From Siderastrea radians (Eukaryota > Cnidaria > Anthozoa > Scleractinia > Rhizangiidae), in contig OZ024894.1 in the NCBI GenBank assembly GCA_964017195.1, positions 30,237,120 through 30,301,119 on the forward strand: a stretch of DNA of 64,000 nucleotides, given 5' to 3'. Below are positions 1 through 11,903 of this stretch, one piece after another. The number at the start of each line of letters is the position of its first letter. Position 1 is the stretch's first letter. A model generated the notes under the pieces. That model searched no databases and had not been told where the DNA came from. It saw only the letters and a program-made list of their open reading frames with translations. The translations under genes were made by a program, and so were the position numbers.

Positions 1-1359
1 TTGTTTTCACCTTTTAAATGGTGCATTTTTCTCTGTTTATAGTCCAACCTCTGGAAAATTGTTGCGTACATTCGGGCCACCTAGACGTGGTGGAGATATC
101 GCAATAACCTATTATTACTGCCCCCAAGAAAGCCACAGTCAAAAAATAAGCCTTCTTCCGTTCCCACCTCTGCATTAAGTAGGCCTATCAATCATCCAGT
201 GACCTGGAGCAACCTACTACGAAGAATCTAGTAAAACTAAAAGACGGTGAAATTTCTCAAGGCATGAGCTAAAAGCTACTTGAACGTGCAACACTGGAGT
301 ACTCGATGGCAAATGCTGTCTTTGATGGCAGACAATTTGTCTCTCAATGAGTTGCGAGAATTCTTCCCAACGATCACCAGTTATCGCTACAATATTATTA
401 TATCGCGCTCTCCATAGCTTGTTACATGGGAGGGCTCACTCAGCTCCTGTACGTTGTAACGAGACCAGAAGAATGCGAATTGACCCCGCAAACACTTAAG
501 TCTATTTAGTACGAGTACCCACGTAATTCAGGATGCCCCTTTAAGAGAAAAGCGCCGGAAAATGTGAACATGTGAGAGAACAAGAATCCCAAGCGTTGTC
601 GTGCAGCACTTAATGAGCAATATTTTTGTTAAACCAACTTCGAGTCTAGAAGTAAGAGAACACTGCACAGACGTTTGGCTGCATGTTTTCGTGTTAGGCT
701 TCTGTTCGAAAGTCTCTCTCCTTTTCAGCAAAGGAGTCCCAAGCATTCGATGAATTAGCTAAACTTGCAGACAAACTTGCTAGTTCAGGGCCAACTTCAA
801 AGGAGTTGCACAATTGCCACTCGAAGTTCTGGTTCCTCCATCCCAGAGTATAAGAAGTGCGGCAACTATTAGAGTTACCAGGCACAGACATATCAAGAAC
901 ATTTCTTTGCGCTTTTTTACTGAATGCCTGTTTGGAGTCAATTTTAATGACGAGGAGGAGGGCGCGCTCTTTCCCTTCCCTGAAGAAAGAAGTGTGAAAG
1001 CGTACAGCCATTTTACCTACCTGCAGGCATACCGTTCAAAGTAATGTGTAGACTGGTGATGGATAATGGACGCTCACAGAGGGTTGGGCCTTCAAGACTA
1101 CTGGAAAGAATACGCAGCTTAGAAACGCTTAGGGAATGCAGAGAAAGAGCGTGCTACGTAATGATGATACCTACTCTGCAGCTCGGGTACTCGTTCCAAT
1201 AATGTTTCAATGCTTGATGTTACCCGTTGTACCGCCGTGAACCGGTCTTTAAATTAAATAAATACTGTGCCTACACGTTCAGAAAATCAGCAAGCTTGAA
1301 AGTATAGCAGTGTGTAAGACATTGCAAGGAACTAAGCATCTCATTTGCCAGAGTAGAAA
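1..1359. other. No recognised feature
   Basis: Unique-looking AT-rich sequence. Short open frames exist on both strands around 694-1044, but they overlap one another, show no domain I recognise and have no clear splice context, so no gene is called. Confidence 0.4.
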
Positions 1360-2135
1360 GAGACTTTCCACCAGAAGTCATAGATGGTGTGAACATTAAG
1401 GTAGTTGAGAGTGCAAAACTCTTAGGGCTTACCATTTCTAACGATCTGCCTTCCGCATCTAACTGAGATAATTAAGAAAGCATCTAAACGGCTATATTTT
1501 CTCATCCAGCTGAAGAGGGCCGACGTGTCAGAGAGTGACCTCTCTCGGTTTTACACCACATGTATACGTTCCGTCATAGACTACGCAGCTCCAGTATTTC
1601 ACTATGCCCTGCCTAAGTATTTATTAAATGAATTAGAGCGCATCCAGAGAAGAGCGTTACGTATTATTTGCCCATATATGGAGTACCATCATGCGCTAAG
1701 TAGGCTAGGCCTGCCCACAATAGCAGAACATCATGACAACATCTGCAAGCGCACTTTCGAGAGCATAGTTAACGATAGCCAGCATAAACGGAGAAAGCTT
1801 TTGCCGCCAGCATTTCCCACACGATTCAACCTAAGGCGCCCGTGCACGTATAGTCTCCCGCATTGTAAGACTAATAGGTTCAAGAATAGCTTTTTGATGG
1901 CTTCATGTCAGCAAGCTGATAAATCTTGAATGTTTTTATTAGATCATAAGTCTTTTTGATTGTAGCTTAGATGATACCTTTTTTAACTTAAATCTTATTT
2001 TTAAATGTATTTACCTTCACTATAGTATAGATTTTTAGATTTTAATATATTTTTCATTGTATATGTACAGTAATACGCAATTCAGCCACATACGGCTGCG
2101 ACGTATTTTAATAAAGTATCTATCTTTACATGTCT
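1360..2135 (+). mobile_element. 5'-truncated LINE (CR1/L2-like), 3' end
   Basis: The segment carries the last part of a non-LTR retrotransposon ORF2 followed by a 3' UTR of about 200 bases. It ends in an AATAAAG-TATCTATC type tail near 2108-2135, consistent with target-primed insertion and 5' truncation. Everything upstream of the C-terminal RT region is missing. The clade is inferred from the style of the C-terminal region only. Confidence 0.7.
1366..1929 (+). pseudogene. LINE reverse transcriptase C-terminal remnant
   Basis: Translation of about 1366-1450 gives a segment containing VVESAKLLGLTIS, typical of the region just downstream of the RT catalytic core. A frameshift follows near 1455. 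The frame then continues through KKASKRLYFL and the FYTTCIRSVIDYAAPVF block to a stop at 1927-1929. In CR1/L2-like elements this block closes ORF2 and includes the ERIQRRALRIICP motif, visible here near residues 38-50 of the 1525 frame. The catalytic YADD motif is not present, so this piece cannot be active. Confidence is high for LINE origin and lower for clade. Confidence 0.75.
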
Positions 2136-2786
2136 ATCTATTTTTACATTGACAGCCTCACCTCTCCCCAACCCTTCCCTGATGACCGAAACACCTCCTC
2201 CCCAACATACTCTATAAGTATTTTCTCGTCTCACGAAATAACTTTCATTTGTTCTAGCCTTATGTATAACGAAGGCATGTTTACTTCATTTTTGCATAAA
2301 ACGCGAGTGCGAATTATCTCGTTACCACAAACTGGACAGACAAAATCTGTCACGGACGTATAAATCAGGTGTTGTGTGACATAACAATGTGTCTCGATTA
2401 CTCGCACCCGCTGTGGAGTTTTAGTTAATTGCTCGTCAGCAAACTGAAAACCAAGGTTAAACATTACCCCCTCCCCCCCAGAAAAATTCCTTAATAAGAA
2501 GTATTTTCATTATGAGTTGCAAATGAAGGGATTACAGTCCCGACATGTTGGCGGTTAATACAAGTGTCTGGGAGACTCGCAAAGGACGTTAAGGTACGTT
2601 ATTTATAGATGCCTTTAAAACAATGTAGCAGGGAACACTTGACCAGTTTACATTGATTTTTAAAGGGGGAAAGTTGCCGCATTTGTACCAAACGTTTTTC
2701 TTGTTGAACACATATTGAGCGCTTTGTTATATTTCAACATGACGCCAGTTGCAATTTTATGGAAATTCACTTTGTGTATATATTTA
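2136..2786. other. No recognised feature
   Basis: AT-rich spacer with a C-run near 2466-2478. No coding or repeat structure recognised. Confidence 0.4.
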
Positions 2787-2907
2787 ACAATTATCCTGCG
2801 AAATCGCGCAGAAAATCACCTGATACTTAGCCGACGAAGCCGTAGGCCGAGTTGGCTAAATCAGGGGATATTCCGCAAGATTGAGCAGGATAATTGTTTT
2901 ATTATTC
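2787..2907. repeat. Palindromic element terminus (copy 1)
   Basis: An imperfect palindrome of about 120 bases opens with ACAATTATCCTGCG and closes with GCAGGATAATTGTTTTATTA. Its centre is a smaller GC-rich hairpin (CGACGAAGCCGTAGGCCG). The same architecture, with a different central stem, occurs at 43492-43612. It looks like a foldback or terminal palindrome of a DNA-transposon family. The full extent of the parent element was not determined. Confidence 0.55.
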
Positions 2908-4363
2908 AACAAATTCTCATCGTTTACCATTTTCACAACAAGAAAAGCTTCAGTTGTATGATAAAAACGCCTAAAGCTAGCAACAAATGATAAACACAAA
3001 AGCAAAATTTCAAGAAATCAAAGTTTACTACCGTTCACTTCAGGAAGACTCACTTATAAACTCATATCTGGTAATGACAAGTTTAAAGTAGAAAAAATAT
3101 TGCTACCTTACCGAGAATAAGTCCTTTCCTCGTGAATTAAAATCTTTTTCACTTTACAACTTTCCGTGAGCAAGTGAGTTTGAAGATTCTGCTTCGCAAG
3201 CGATAGCATTTTCTTGGTTGAGTTCTCACTTTAAAAATTCCAAATCAACCGCTGGATACCCTGGTAAGCTGAAGCAAATACTCCTCGACTTTCTCTGGGC
3301 GTTAAATCTTGGAAAAAATCTTTCCAAGATTAGAATGGAATACAAATAATTTATAAACAAGGACAGCATCTGCAGTAGTTCAAGTGAACTAGCTATTTGC
3401 GTTCACAATTAGCAGAATCTGGTCCCTGGATTACAGAAATGGTACACAAATGAAGTTATCCTGGCGTGTCAATGCTCTTGTCTGTACTTTTGGAGGAAAC
3501 TTTTCAAATATACGGAACGGAATAATCACCTGAATTTTCTTTTTCACCATCGAATGTTTTGTCACGCAAGATCGAGAGAAAATATGGCAAGACCAGTAAA
3601 CTTGCATGGAAGACCGCTTGACAGATGTACTATTTTCGGATCCGTCCCCCAAATAAACTCACGGATCATGAATCCTAAAAATCCGGATTTAGATTTGATC
3701 TGATTTATCCACTCGGAGTGTGGATTAGGTAAAGAAACGCAAAATCCGTTTTTGGATACCCGAAACGGATTTGGATTTTCCCAAAGAAAGACACCCTGGG
3801 AGATTTTCATGCATAACCAAATGCATTTTCGTTGACCTTCTTTGGTCCATGTTTTTGTTTGTTTTTGTTTTCGTTTTTTTTTAATTTCTCAAATGTCGCC
3901 TTGCAATCAGTTTCTTGCTCTTACTGAAAAACGACGTGAGACAACAAATTAAAGATCACTATATCTAGAATGAAGAAGGCCCACCACTATGTTAATTTAT
4001 AGTAAGAGAAGTATCGAAAAGTTCAGCATTTCGAGTTCGCGTGAACTGAAATTTGAATTTTGTAGGTCGGTTCAGTTTTTAACCATTTATTCCCATTAAA
4101 TAGAATATTTCAAGAAGCTAACCCATTTAACTTTGTTATGTACATTACGGTTGCTGTGGACAAAGAATGAGACAAATCGATTTTTTGCCCAAGGCCGCGA
4201 TTTTTAAAATTTTCTTTGATTTTTACAGACATTCACTCTTACATGTAAAACCGTTTCATCATGAGTTAAATAACATACATAATCGTATCTATAACAAAAC
4301 GCTTGATTGTGATTGGTTCTCCGCGCGCCTGTTCGATATGTAATTGGAGGGTTATCACGTAAG
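2908..4363. other. Spacer with small internal palindromes
   Basis: No gene seen. Between about 3676 and 3782 there are repeated AAATCCG/CGGATTT palindromic words (AAATCCGGATTT and a longer AAATCCGTTT...AAACGGATTT pair), which look like a decayed MITE end. The remainder is AT-rich. Confidence 0.35.
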
Positions 4364-4421
4364 TGTCCAATTACAGCTGTCCAGTGTGAACTCTTTGTAA
4401 TTGGATAGCTGTAATCGGACA
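4364..4421. repeat. 20-bp inverted repeat hairpin
   Basis: The left arm TGTCCAATTACAGCTGTCCA and right arm TGGATAGCTGTAATCGGACA form a 20-bp stem with two mismatches around an 18-base loop. It lies in a GC-richer patch that may be part of a MITE. Confidence 0.6.
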
Positions 4422-5554
4422 AATACGCTGCGCGTGCGTCTATCAGGTGCACTGAAATGGGTTTTTTTTAGAGCTGTTTCTCCATTGCTTGCAAAACCGG
4501 TGATAATTAAGAATATATCCTCGAAGGGCACCTAGATTTTCTAATCTCGCATTTTGTTATAGATACGATTAACTAGTAACTGGACTTCGTATCGTACAAA
4601 TCAGGGGTAATCAATCGTCCTCGTATTTCCAATCGTCCTCGCGCTACGCACTTGGCACATTCTGAATTTTACTCCACTCAGTCCAATTACCATTGCTAAT
4701 TGCAAGCTTTGTGGTAGTAACTAGCTCTCCCTTATTAACCATAATCAGCCACACTAAAACAACTGAAATTTTGAAAATGTACCCAGTGACTCTTTTTATG
4801 TTTTTGATACAAAGAACACATTTTTTTTGGGGGGGGGGGGTGCAAAACTCTTAATTAATTTTTCTTTGAGTTGGTTAAGACAAGTAAATACTCATTCTAA
4901 ACATACTGAAATGGCAAAGTATTTCTGCAATCTAAATAAGGAACAGATCACTGCAAGTGCATAACTAGACAATCTACTTACTTTTCTTTCTACTACAAGT
5001 CTGGCTTCTATTTAACTAGATATTATTGCAAGATTGTTGAGGGCATGGTGACTAAGGCAAGTACAAAATAACCAACATTTGTAATCCACGCTGCACACTT
5101 AGCAGTTGTCCTGTAGCAATAAGTGACAAGGTATATACATATAGAACAAAGCATTCACTCAGTATTTAATAACTTAAATTCAACTTATTTTCGGTATTCT
5201 GCTTGTTGTATAACAAATGATGAGAAGTTGTCCAGTAAAGTAACACGTAGAAGAATCCGAAACAAGCGTTTAGCTTAAAACTTTGCGTAACACATACCTC
5301 GGAACATAAAGTAACTTAATCTTACAGGTAAATACTACAATCATTGAATTTTGTAAGATAAGATAAGATTTAAAAAAAACACTGTATCGGTCGGTAAGCC
5401 GATACACCGGTAGTAAAAGCATTGGGAGAGGTCCATCATTTTATTATAGAACCTCAAACACAATTCTATCCTACCTTTTATAAGTTACGAGCAACTAAAA
5501 GCGTTCTTTCTGCTCCCGAATCAGAAGGCTCACGGAGATTACAAACAATAGTAC
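4422..5554. other. No recognised feature
   Basis: AT-rich sequence with a T-run/G-run at about 4819-4841. No gene or clear repeat seen. Confidence 0.4.
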
Positions 5555-5634
5555 GATATAGAAATATATGAAGACCATCGCAGTGACGATATTTCAACTA
5601 ATAAGCAGTTGAAAGAAGAAACCTGAAAAATTCA

Positions 5635-5707
5635 GGCTTGAACGGGAATCGAACCCATGACCTCTGCGATACCGGTGCAGGGCTCTAACCAACTGAGCTT
5701 TCAAGCC
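5635..5707 (-). repeat. tRNA-Thr(GGT)-like SINE head
   Basis: On the minus strand a 73-base cloverleaf can be drawn: 7-bp acceptor GGCTTGA/TCAAGCC, D arm GCTC/GAGC, T arm ATGGG-TTCGATT-CCCGT with a good B box. The anticodon loop is CCGGTAT, so the base before the putative GGT anticodon is C instead of the invariant U, and the anticodon stem has a mismatch. Together with the mirrored neighbour this favours a tRNA-derived SINE over a functional tRNA gene. Confidence 0.55.
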
Positions 5708-5762
5708 AAACTGGGAGTTGGTCAGTTGAGAGTCTCTCCATCTATGGGACCAGCTCCCAGTT

Positions 5763-5839
5763 GGCTTGATAGCTCATGCAGTTCGTTAGAGCGCTGCACA
5801 AGTATCGCAGAGGTCATGGATTCGATGCCCGTTCAAGCC
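5763..5839 (+). repeat. Degenerate tRNA-like SINE head
   Basis: The plus-strand partner of the 5635-5707 unit has the same acceptor stem GGCTTGA/TCAAGCC, but the D arm carries extra bases (77 versus 73 in total) and the T loop is changed (TTCGATG). A functional tRNA is unlikely. Confidence 0.5.
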
Positions 5840-5920
5840 TGAATTTCTTTCCACGTTTCTTCTTTCAACTGCTTAAGTTGAAATATCATCACTGCGGTGG
5901 TCTTCATATATTTCTATCTT

Positions 5921-6149
5921 TAATACGCAGTTCAAATATATGATCATTTCATATATTAACATTCAATAGTACGATACTTTGGATCATTAAAAATTTTCCG
6001 GTGAATTGGTTCCCCACGTGAACGTGACAAATTCTTCTACGTCTCCTAGCTAGCATTAAGCTTTGTGGTGCATTTTATTAAGGCGAAATATCACAGTCAA
6101 ATCGCAGAGAAATCGCAATGGATTCGCAGCCTATTTACTGTTGCGACAA
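5921..6149. other. No recognised feature
   Basis: AT-rich spacer between the inverted SINE pair and a dispersed repeat. Confidence 0.35.
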
Positions 6150-6745
6150 AAGATACATTAGAGAGCGCGACAAAAACTGCATCAAAAATTGCATGTGTAA
6201 ACGGGCTTTTAAGAAAGCCTTTAGCTTTTGAGACAGTCCTTCCTAAACGTAGAGTAACATTCTTCTTCTTGCAAATTTCGATGACACCGCTTCAAGTTTC
6301 TGATTGTGCCAACTGAAGTATCAGCGCGGCTATAAAAAGGGAATTATTTAGCTAGGCTGCGGAAATGAAATATTCAGACAAGCTATGTCTTTATCATTAG
6401 TATACGTCCCTTACCAGTGGCCCCTTGTATACTGAAGCTTATACCAAGAATCCCCGCTGTCACAATAAGATATATTTTCTCCATCATAGAGATAAACTGT
6501 TCACCAGCAAACAAGCTTTTGTGATATAAAAATCAAAATGCACACAGCTGATGACAGTCTCAACAAATTAGGGTAGCGTTTCAGAGTTACAGCTTTGTTA
6601 TACTTAAAACGGTATAGGTTGAATGTCCACAAGCAAAAGAAAAGAATGGGGTGGCTGAGGAAAGAGGAGATCATGGGACCACTGACGACCAACGAGGATA
6701 CTCTATTGCGCTTACACGCATTTACAATTTTTGCATTAGAGTGAG
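6150..6745. repeat. Dispersed ~600-bp repeat, copy 1
   Basis: Nearly the same sequence occurs at 31507-32105, with scattered substitutions and a small indel near 6260. Both start around a GACAAAAGATACAT word and end in GAGTGAGACAGGAAGTTA. No coding capacity was recognised. Copy 1 ends where a short element of the TATATAGAT family begins. Confidence 0.8.
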
Positions 6746-6756
6746 ACAGGAAGTTA

Positions 6757-6818
6757 ATATATAGATATAGCCAAGCCTAAAAGCGGAACTCCAATTTTTA
6801 TTTATTTATTATTTATTT

Positions 6819-6856
<38 letters not shown>
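6757..6856 (+). mobile_element. Short copy of the TATATAGAT-family repeat
   Basis: It begins with the family 5' end (a one-base variant of TATATAGATTTAGCCAAGCC) followed by CTAAAAGCGGA, then passes almost at once into T-rich sequence and an (ATT)n tract. Relative to the longer copies at 42595 and 48098 it is nearly all deleted. It interrupts the dispersed repeat whose other copy continues at 32106. Confidence 0.6.
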
Positions 6857-6857
<1 letters not shown>

Positions 6858-6931
6858 TCAAGTGGTACCTGACAGCAATATTATATTTTAGGTAATTATT
6901 AATAAATACACCTCTCATTAAATTAGAAACT

Positions 6932-7267
6932 GCATACCTGCCAACCTTAAAAAATCAGAAATAGGGACCACCCCCCCATGCTCACCCCTGGGGTAGTGCC
7001 CTGCCCCCCACTGCCCCCCAACACTGAGCAGGGTCTAGGATGCTCTAGGGTTTTTGCATTAATTTTTAAAAATATTGCCTGTACTGTACTGCACCACATG
7101 TATTGCACAAAACAATAGGATGTAGAAAAGTCATTGAAGACCAATCTTTAACAATCCAGTTCCAAATTGTCTTTTTTTTTCTTGAAAATGGGAATGTCCT
7201 GATTTTTTTAGGTTTTGAAACTCAAAAATCGGGACAATTCCCATTAAATGGGGACGGATGGCAGGTA
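6932..7267. mobile_element. MITE with CATACCTGCCA ends
   Basis: The left end CATACCTGCCAACC is mirrored by GGATGGCAGGTATG at the right end. The roughly 335-bp interior is non-coding and contains two related AATCGGGAC/GGGACC words. The superfamily was not assigned. Confidence 0.65.
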
Positions 7268-8684
7268 TGAACCTGTTTTACAAAATTCTAAATAAGCCCC
7301 AGTTTTAGGTTGTAAACTTAAATATTGGGCACAATAATTATTTTTGTTCACCTTACCTCGGGCTTTTCTCTGCCACAAGTCTACGGTTTAATTTATTTAC
7401 ATTGTTGCAGAGTTGTCAAATTGTATAGACAAGGTACTAATTGAAAAATACCTCCACCTTATTCAATGGTTTGACAGATAAGTTGTGTACAGTATAGACC
7501 GAGGAAAAATGCGAGCAATGAGTACCGGTAAAATGTCCTTGACCATTATCTGTAAAACCACTGAACGATATTTATTATTCCACTACAATATTTGCCTATC
7601 ATTTTAAATGATTGATTCAATGAGTGATTTGAAACCGGGACACTACAGTGCAATACGCTTTCTACAGTGCAATACACTCTCATACTCTCATGTATGTGTT
7701 TTCTCCTTATATGATAAACTGATGCTATAGTGGAATAATAATGTACCTTGTTTACTCTTATTGATGCCCAGGGACTATTATATTAAAATCAATCTCTTTA
7801 AGTACCCATCAGTCATGAATCAACCACTCAACCACTTAGTTGATAAATCCGTCAATCAGTCAATCAAAACTTTGTGACTAACAGTTGCCAACGCGAATAA
7901 CAAATGGTCCAGTAACCACTAGTGACTTTATTTGATGTACAGATTATGACTCACTATGTTACTACCCCTGACCGTGATGGTAGTAAATCTTGTGCTTTAA
8001 TTTGTTTTTGGTTTGATCATTAGCCTTTCAGTACACTGCATCTAATGTCACCAATGAGCAATGTTACTGATTGTCATAATATCTGGTAGCAAAGAGAAAC
8101 AAAAAGAAAAGCCTCTTCACAAATCGTTTCTGGATAGTCAGAAACCTGTCATGCAGAAACCTGTGTGTGTGTGTGTGTGTGGAGGGGGGGGGGGGAGGGT
8201 AGTAGGGTTACTTTCAAATAAATGCTACTGGTGTATGGATGTGTTACCGAGGGAACATAAAGTGTATGTGGATACAGTCAAACTAATCACCAACATCAAA
8301 ATTTGATAAAAAAAAAGACCAAAAATATAAAACCTTATTTCAAAACTGCTCTTAGAATTTTTTATTTCAATTGATAATGTCTGCTAGGGAACATACATTT
8401 AGCTAAGAGTACAAATTTATTAACCAAAGCCTTACAATAAACTGCCATATTTTTTCTGACATCAGGTTGATGGAATAAAAACCTGTATGGAAAACAGAGC
8501 AGAGTTTAATTATCTCAGTTGCCAAAAGTAAGCCCATGGCTTCAGGGAGGTTCTAAGGATATTTGCGCAATTTTTTTCTGCGCATCCATACTGCGCACAC
8601 AATTCACAAAATTAGCAATGTCATGCCGTGACATGCACTGAGCATGCACGCTCGCATGAAAAACTACCCCAAATGTTTTAAGAC
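7268..8684. other. No gene; (GT)n microsatellite
   Basis: AT-rich spacer. A short (TG)n run followed by a G-run is present at about 8162-8197. No coding region recognised. Confidence 0.4.
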
Positions 8685-9153
8685 ACCGTAAACTGCCGCT
8701 TATAAGCCCTAGGCTTATACAACTTTGTAAGGGGTTTTGGGTGGGCTTATAAACGGAGGGGCTTGTATCCGGGGAGGCTTATAACCGGAATAAGAAAACG
8801 TTAGGAAATGAGCCACAGCAGTGTTGATCGAAATACGTTTTTAATGTACCAGTTTGTAATTAACCTTTGAAATGTCATAATAAATCGAATTTATTTCAAT
8901 TTTAACAACAAAATCAAAACTGCGACAACACGAACGTAACCGGAACATAACAAAACAGAAGCTCAGAGTTCATCTTTGCAGTTTTCTGTGAGAGTGCTTA
9001 ATATTAAGGAAACAGGGAAAACTAGAGGAGGGCTTATATCCGGGGGGAGCTTACTACCGGATGTATCTTTTGTTTACAGGTAGATGGGCCTATAGCCCGG
9101 GGGGGGGGGGGGGGCTTGTTAGCAGGCGGGCTTATAAGCGGCAGTTTATGGTA
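8685..9153. mobile_element. MITE with GCCGCTTATAAGCCC ends
   Basis: The terminal inverted repeats are AAACTGCCGCTTATAAGCCC on the left and the complement of GGGCTTATAAGCGGCAGTTT on the right. Further GGCTTATA-type words recur inward on both sides. The interior (about 430 bp) is non-coding. Confidence 0.7.
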
Positions 9154-10467
9154 TTTGTTTAGAGTTTTGAGCATCTGCATTTAAATAAGTGCAGGGCATT
9201 GAAGCATTCCAGGTGGACAAAAAGTAAACTGTATTTTTAGAGATGGTTGGTCTCATGTAAATACTTATGCCACTCTGAATTTCAGACTGGTCTCATGTAA
9301 ACAAAATAATTTGCACCAGTCTGAGTTTACACTGCTTTAATGAAATCAGGGTTTTACTGCCCCTGGGTATCTGAGGATGTTGTTAAACATTCTTGAGAGC
9401 TGCTCAACTTTATTCTGAGGGGGTGTTTGCATGACACCAGTTCATTGTATGCTTTTCATTCTGATACAAATTCACCCCAGTTCCCTCTTGCTTCTCTGTA
9501 TTTGTTACATGATTACATCACAAAATCTCGTAACAGTGCAAGCCATAGCTGGGTGAGTTCATACCGGTATCATGTAAACATGGTGTATCTATTTGATTCA
9601 TTCTGCATTAAGTTAATTAACCATACAGCCATCCAGATAAATCTCACATCACCGTGAAAACAGGATTTTGTCACTTGAGGAAGGGAGATTCTTAACTACA
9701 GATCTCGCATTGTTGCTAAGGGATTTTTGTGGATGGTATTCTGTCATACGCTGTTTTCAGCATTTTGTGCCGCTATATTGGTGAAATAATGAAGAAGAAC
9801 ATCTGAATTCCACAACTGAACATTGCGCGTGCATAGCTACTGCCAGTCCCCAACCGCACATTAAAAAGAAAATCAGTAAAACTAAGAGGAAACTAGTAAA
9901 GTTCTGATTTTTTTGCGAATCGCCCCACCCTTCTTTACAATCCGAAGCATGCAATTACTGTTTTTACAAAGAGTAGAAGAACTACAGCACAAAAATGTAT
10001 AAAGATATGTGCTTGTGCCATCATAACTTTTATATTCATAATAAATCAAATTTCTAGAAACTGTTGCTTCAAATTTTGCATCCTGATAATCTTTAAATGT
10101 TTGCAATGTTTACAATAGCGAGACCTGTATGCTGTTTGAGTTTTAGCATTTTTTGTGTTCAGGTCAAGTGACATGCTGAATATGGTTGTGACTTGAAAAT
10201 CTTGAAAACCTTTCCCATAAAACAAACGTGGCCAAGCAGCTTATATGCGGAAGTAATAGGGTTTCCAAGATATGATGGTTCTGAGGAACTTCCCACAGCA
10301 ACAATATGGTGATTAAGAGTCTCCCCCCTTAAGTCCAGATGTAAAGGCTCTCATTGCTGCCCAAATGGAAGTCTTGATGGCACACTCATGTAAATGCTGT
10401 GGTTCAATTTTATTGTTGGTTCAATTTTTATTTTCCATTGTGAATAATAGGATTGCCAAATAAAAAT
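9154..10467. other. No recognised feature
   Basis: AT-rich sequence with no supported gene, RNA or repeat. Confidence 0.35.
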
Positions 10468-10505
10468 GGGAATTCCACTTTTAGGCTTGGCTAAATCTAT
10501 ATATT
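10468..10505 (-). repeat. TATATAGAT-family 5' end, inverted solo copy
   Basis: On the minus strand this reads as the same 5' end found at 6757, 42595 and 48098, followed by CTAAAAGTGGAA. Only the terminal region is recognisable; a T-rich stretch follows on the minus strand. Confidence 0.6.
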
Positions 10506-11829
10506 TGAATGATTTTAAAACTGTTTAATTATGTTTGACTGGGTTCAGAAATTGAATGGAATCAAACACAGCTGTATATATAGACATATTTTTGGTTAAT
10601 AATTACTGTGTTCAATTACCGAACCCAAATTAACCCAATCACTGCATTCAATCCTGTTCAATTTACTGAACAGTTAGATACGTAAGCTGGGCTAATTATA
10701 TAACTGATATCTTCCACGTACCTTCACTATAAGAAAATGCTGCATCACTGATCACTGCTGGCATACATGCCTAGAACAGAAAAAAAGGATCAGTGACAAA
10801 AAAAAAAAAGAAAAAAAAGAACAGAAAAGAAATTCAGGGCTAAAAATTGGCAGTCGCCCAGTCGCCAGTGGCGATTTAAAACTGACCAGGGCCACTAAAA
10901 GTCGAGGTTTAAATGCCTGATAGAGGACTGCAAATAAAAGTTACACTGTAGTTACAATTAAAATAAATTAGGCTTTCATTGGAGCATCTTTCTTTTCTCT
11001 CCCCTCCTCAACTCTAAGTTCATCAAGTGAAGAAAATTTTCAGTTCTTGGAGTGCAAAATTCATGAGAACGAGCACCTGACAAATTACTTTCATCCTTAA
11101 AATAATATTAACTTTATTGTTTTTCTTTTGACAACATCAAATAACTAATATTGTATGTAACATACATTATTAAAGCATTCACAACACAATTTTTGACCAG
11201 TGTGACATTAATGAACAGAAAGAATGGGTAAACAGAACAGTAATTATACTCAATGTCAATTATTAAGGGAGTCGTCCTTCACTTTGCTAGCATTGTCACT
11301 TCCAGCTTTGAAATTTTGTTGCCGAAACTATACTTTGCTTTAATTTTGTGATCCACCTGATTCATGAGACGTACAAGTGCCTATTGCTGGAAATTTTTGC
11401 ATCCACCCGTGAAAGTGTTCTTCTTTCCAGCTTTTGTGGAATCCTGACAAATAATTAATAAACCATTGCCTGAACCCCTCATTTGCAGCTATCCAAACTC
11501 TTTTAGCCACTTGTCTAAAAAGTGGTTACATGTAATTGTCTTCCGCCCTTTGCACGGTTCATTGGGTAATACGGGTAAGGTAAAGCACTGAGCAGGCCTG
11601 CACCGATCCAAAGCGGCTGTGTGATTGGCTAGTTAGCGAGAACAATAGAATATTTTTTAACGGAATGATGTGGTACATGTGTCGTTGATTATTTCACATT
11701 GGTCTTAAAGTCGACTTGTTTGTTTTATTAGTAAACCTACTATTAGGTCCCCTTTCTTCATATTTTCGTGCAAAGTGTCCTAGCTATTCTTCTCGCTAAC
11801 AAGCCAGTCATAGTGCCGCTTTCGATCGG
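10506..11829. other. No recognised feature
   Basis: AT-rich DNA with an A-rich tract at about 10785-10832. A segment near 11595-11635 (CTGCACCGATCCAAAGCGGC) resembles, in inverted form, part of 25340-25375, so it may be a small dispersed repeat. No gene seen. Confidence 0.35.
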
Positions 11830-11903
11830 TGCAGGGAGACCTGTTTCTTAAGAACGAGAAGACCTCAAACCAAAGGATCGTGTCAGTTGAACCTCTGGGT
11901 TCT

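Larger units (their letters stand above)
5555..5920. repeat. Head-to-head tRNA-derived repeat pair (inverted)
   Basis: The two halves read as imperfect inverted copies. Each has a tRNA-like head (5635-5707 on -, 5763-5839 on +), a pyrimidine-rich body containing TTTCTTCTTTCAACTGCTTA or its counterpart, and an outer GGTCTTCATATATTTCTAT word. The centre pairs GGGAGTTGGTC with GACCAGCTCCC. It could be two SINEs inserted head to head or one foldback element with tRNA-like arms. Confidence 0.65.

Noticed and set aside
694..1044. Overlapping open frames on both strands
   Set aside because: No domain, no splice signals I trust and mutual overlap; likely chance.
5635..5839. Functional tRNA-Thr genes
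   Set aside because: The invariant U before the anticodon is changed in one copy, the other has insertions in the D arm, and both are embedded in a mirrored repeat.
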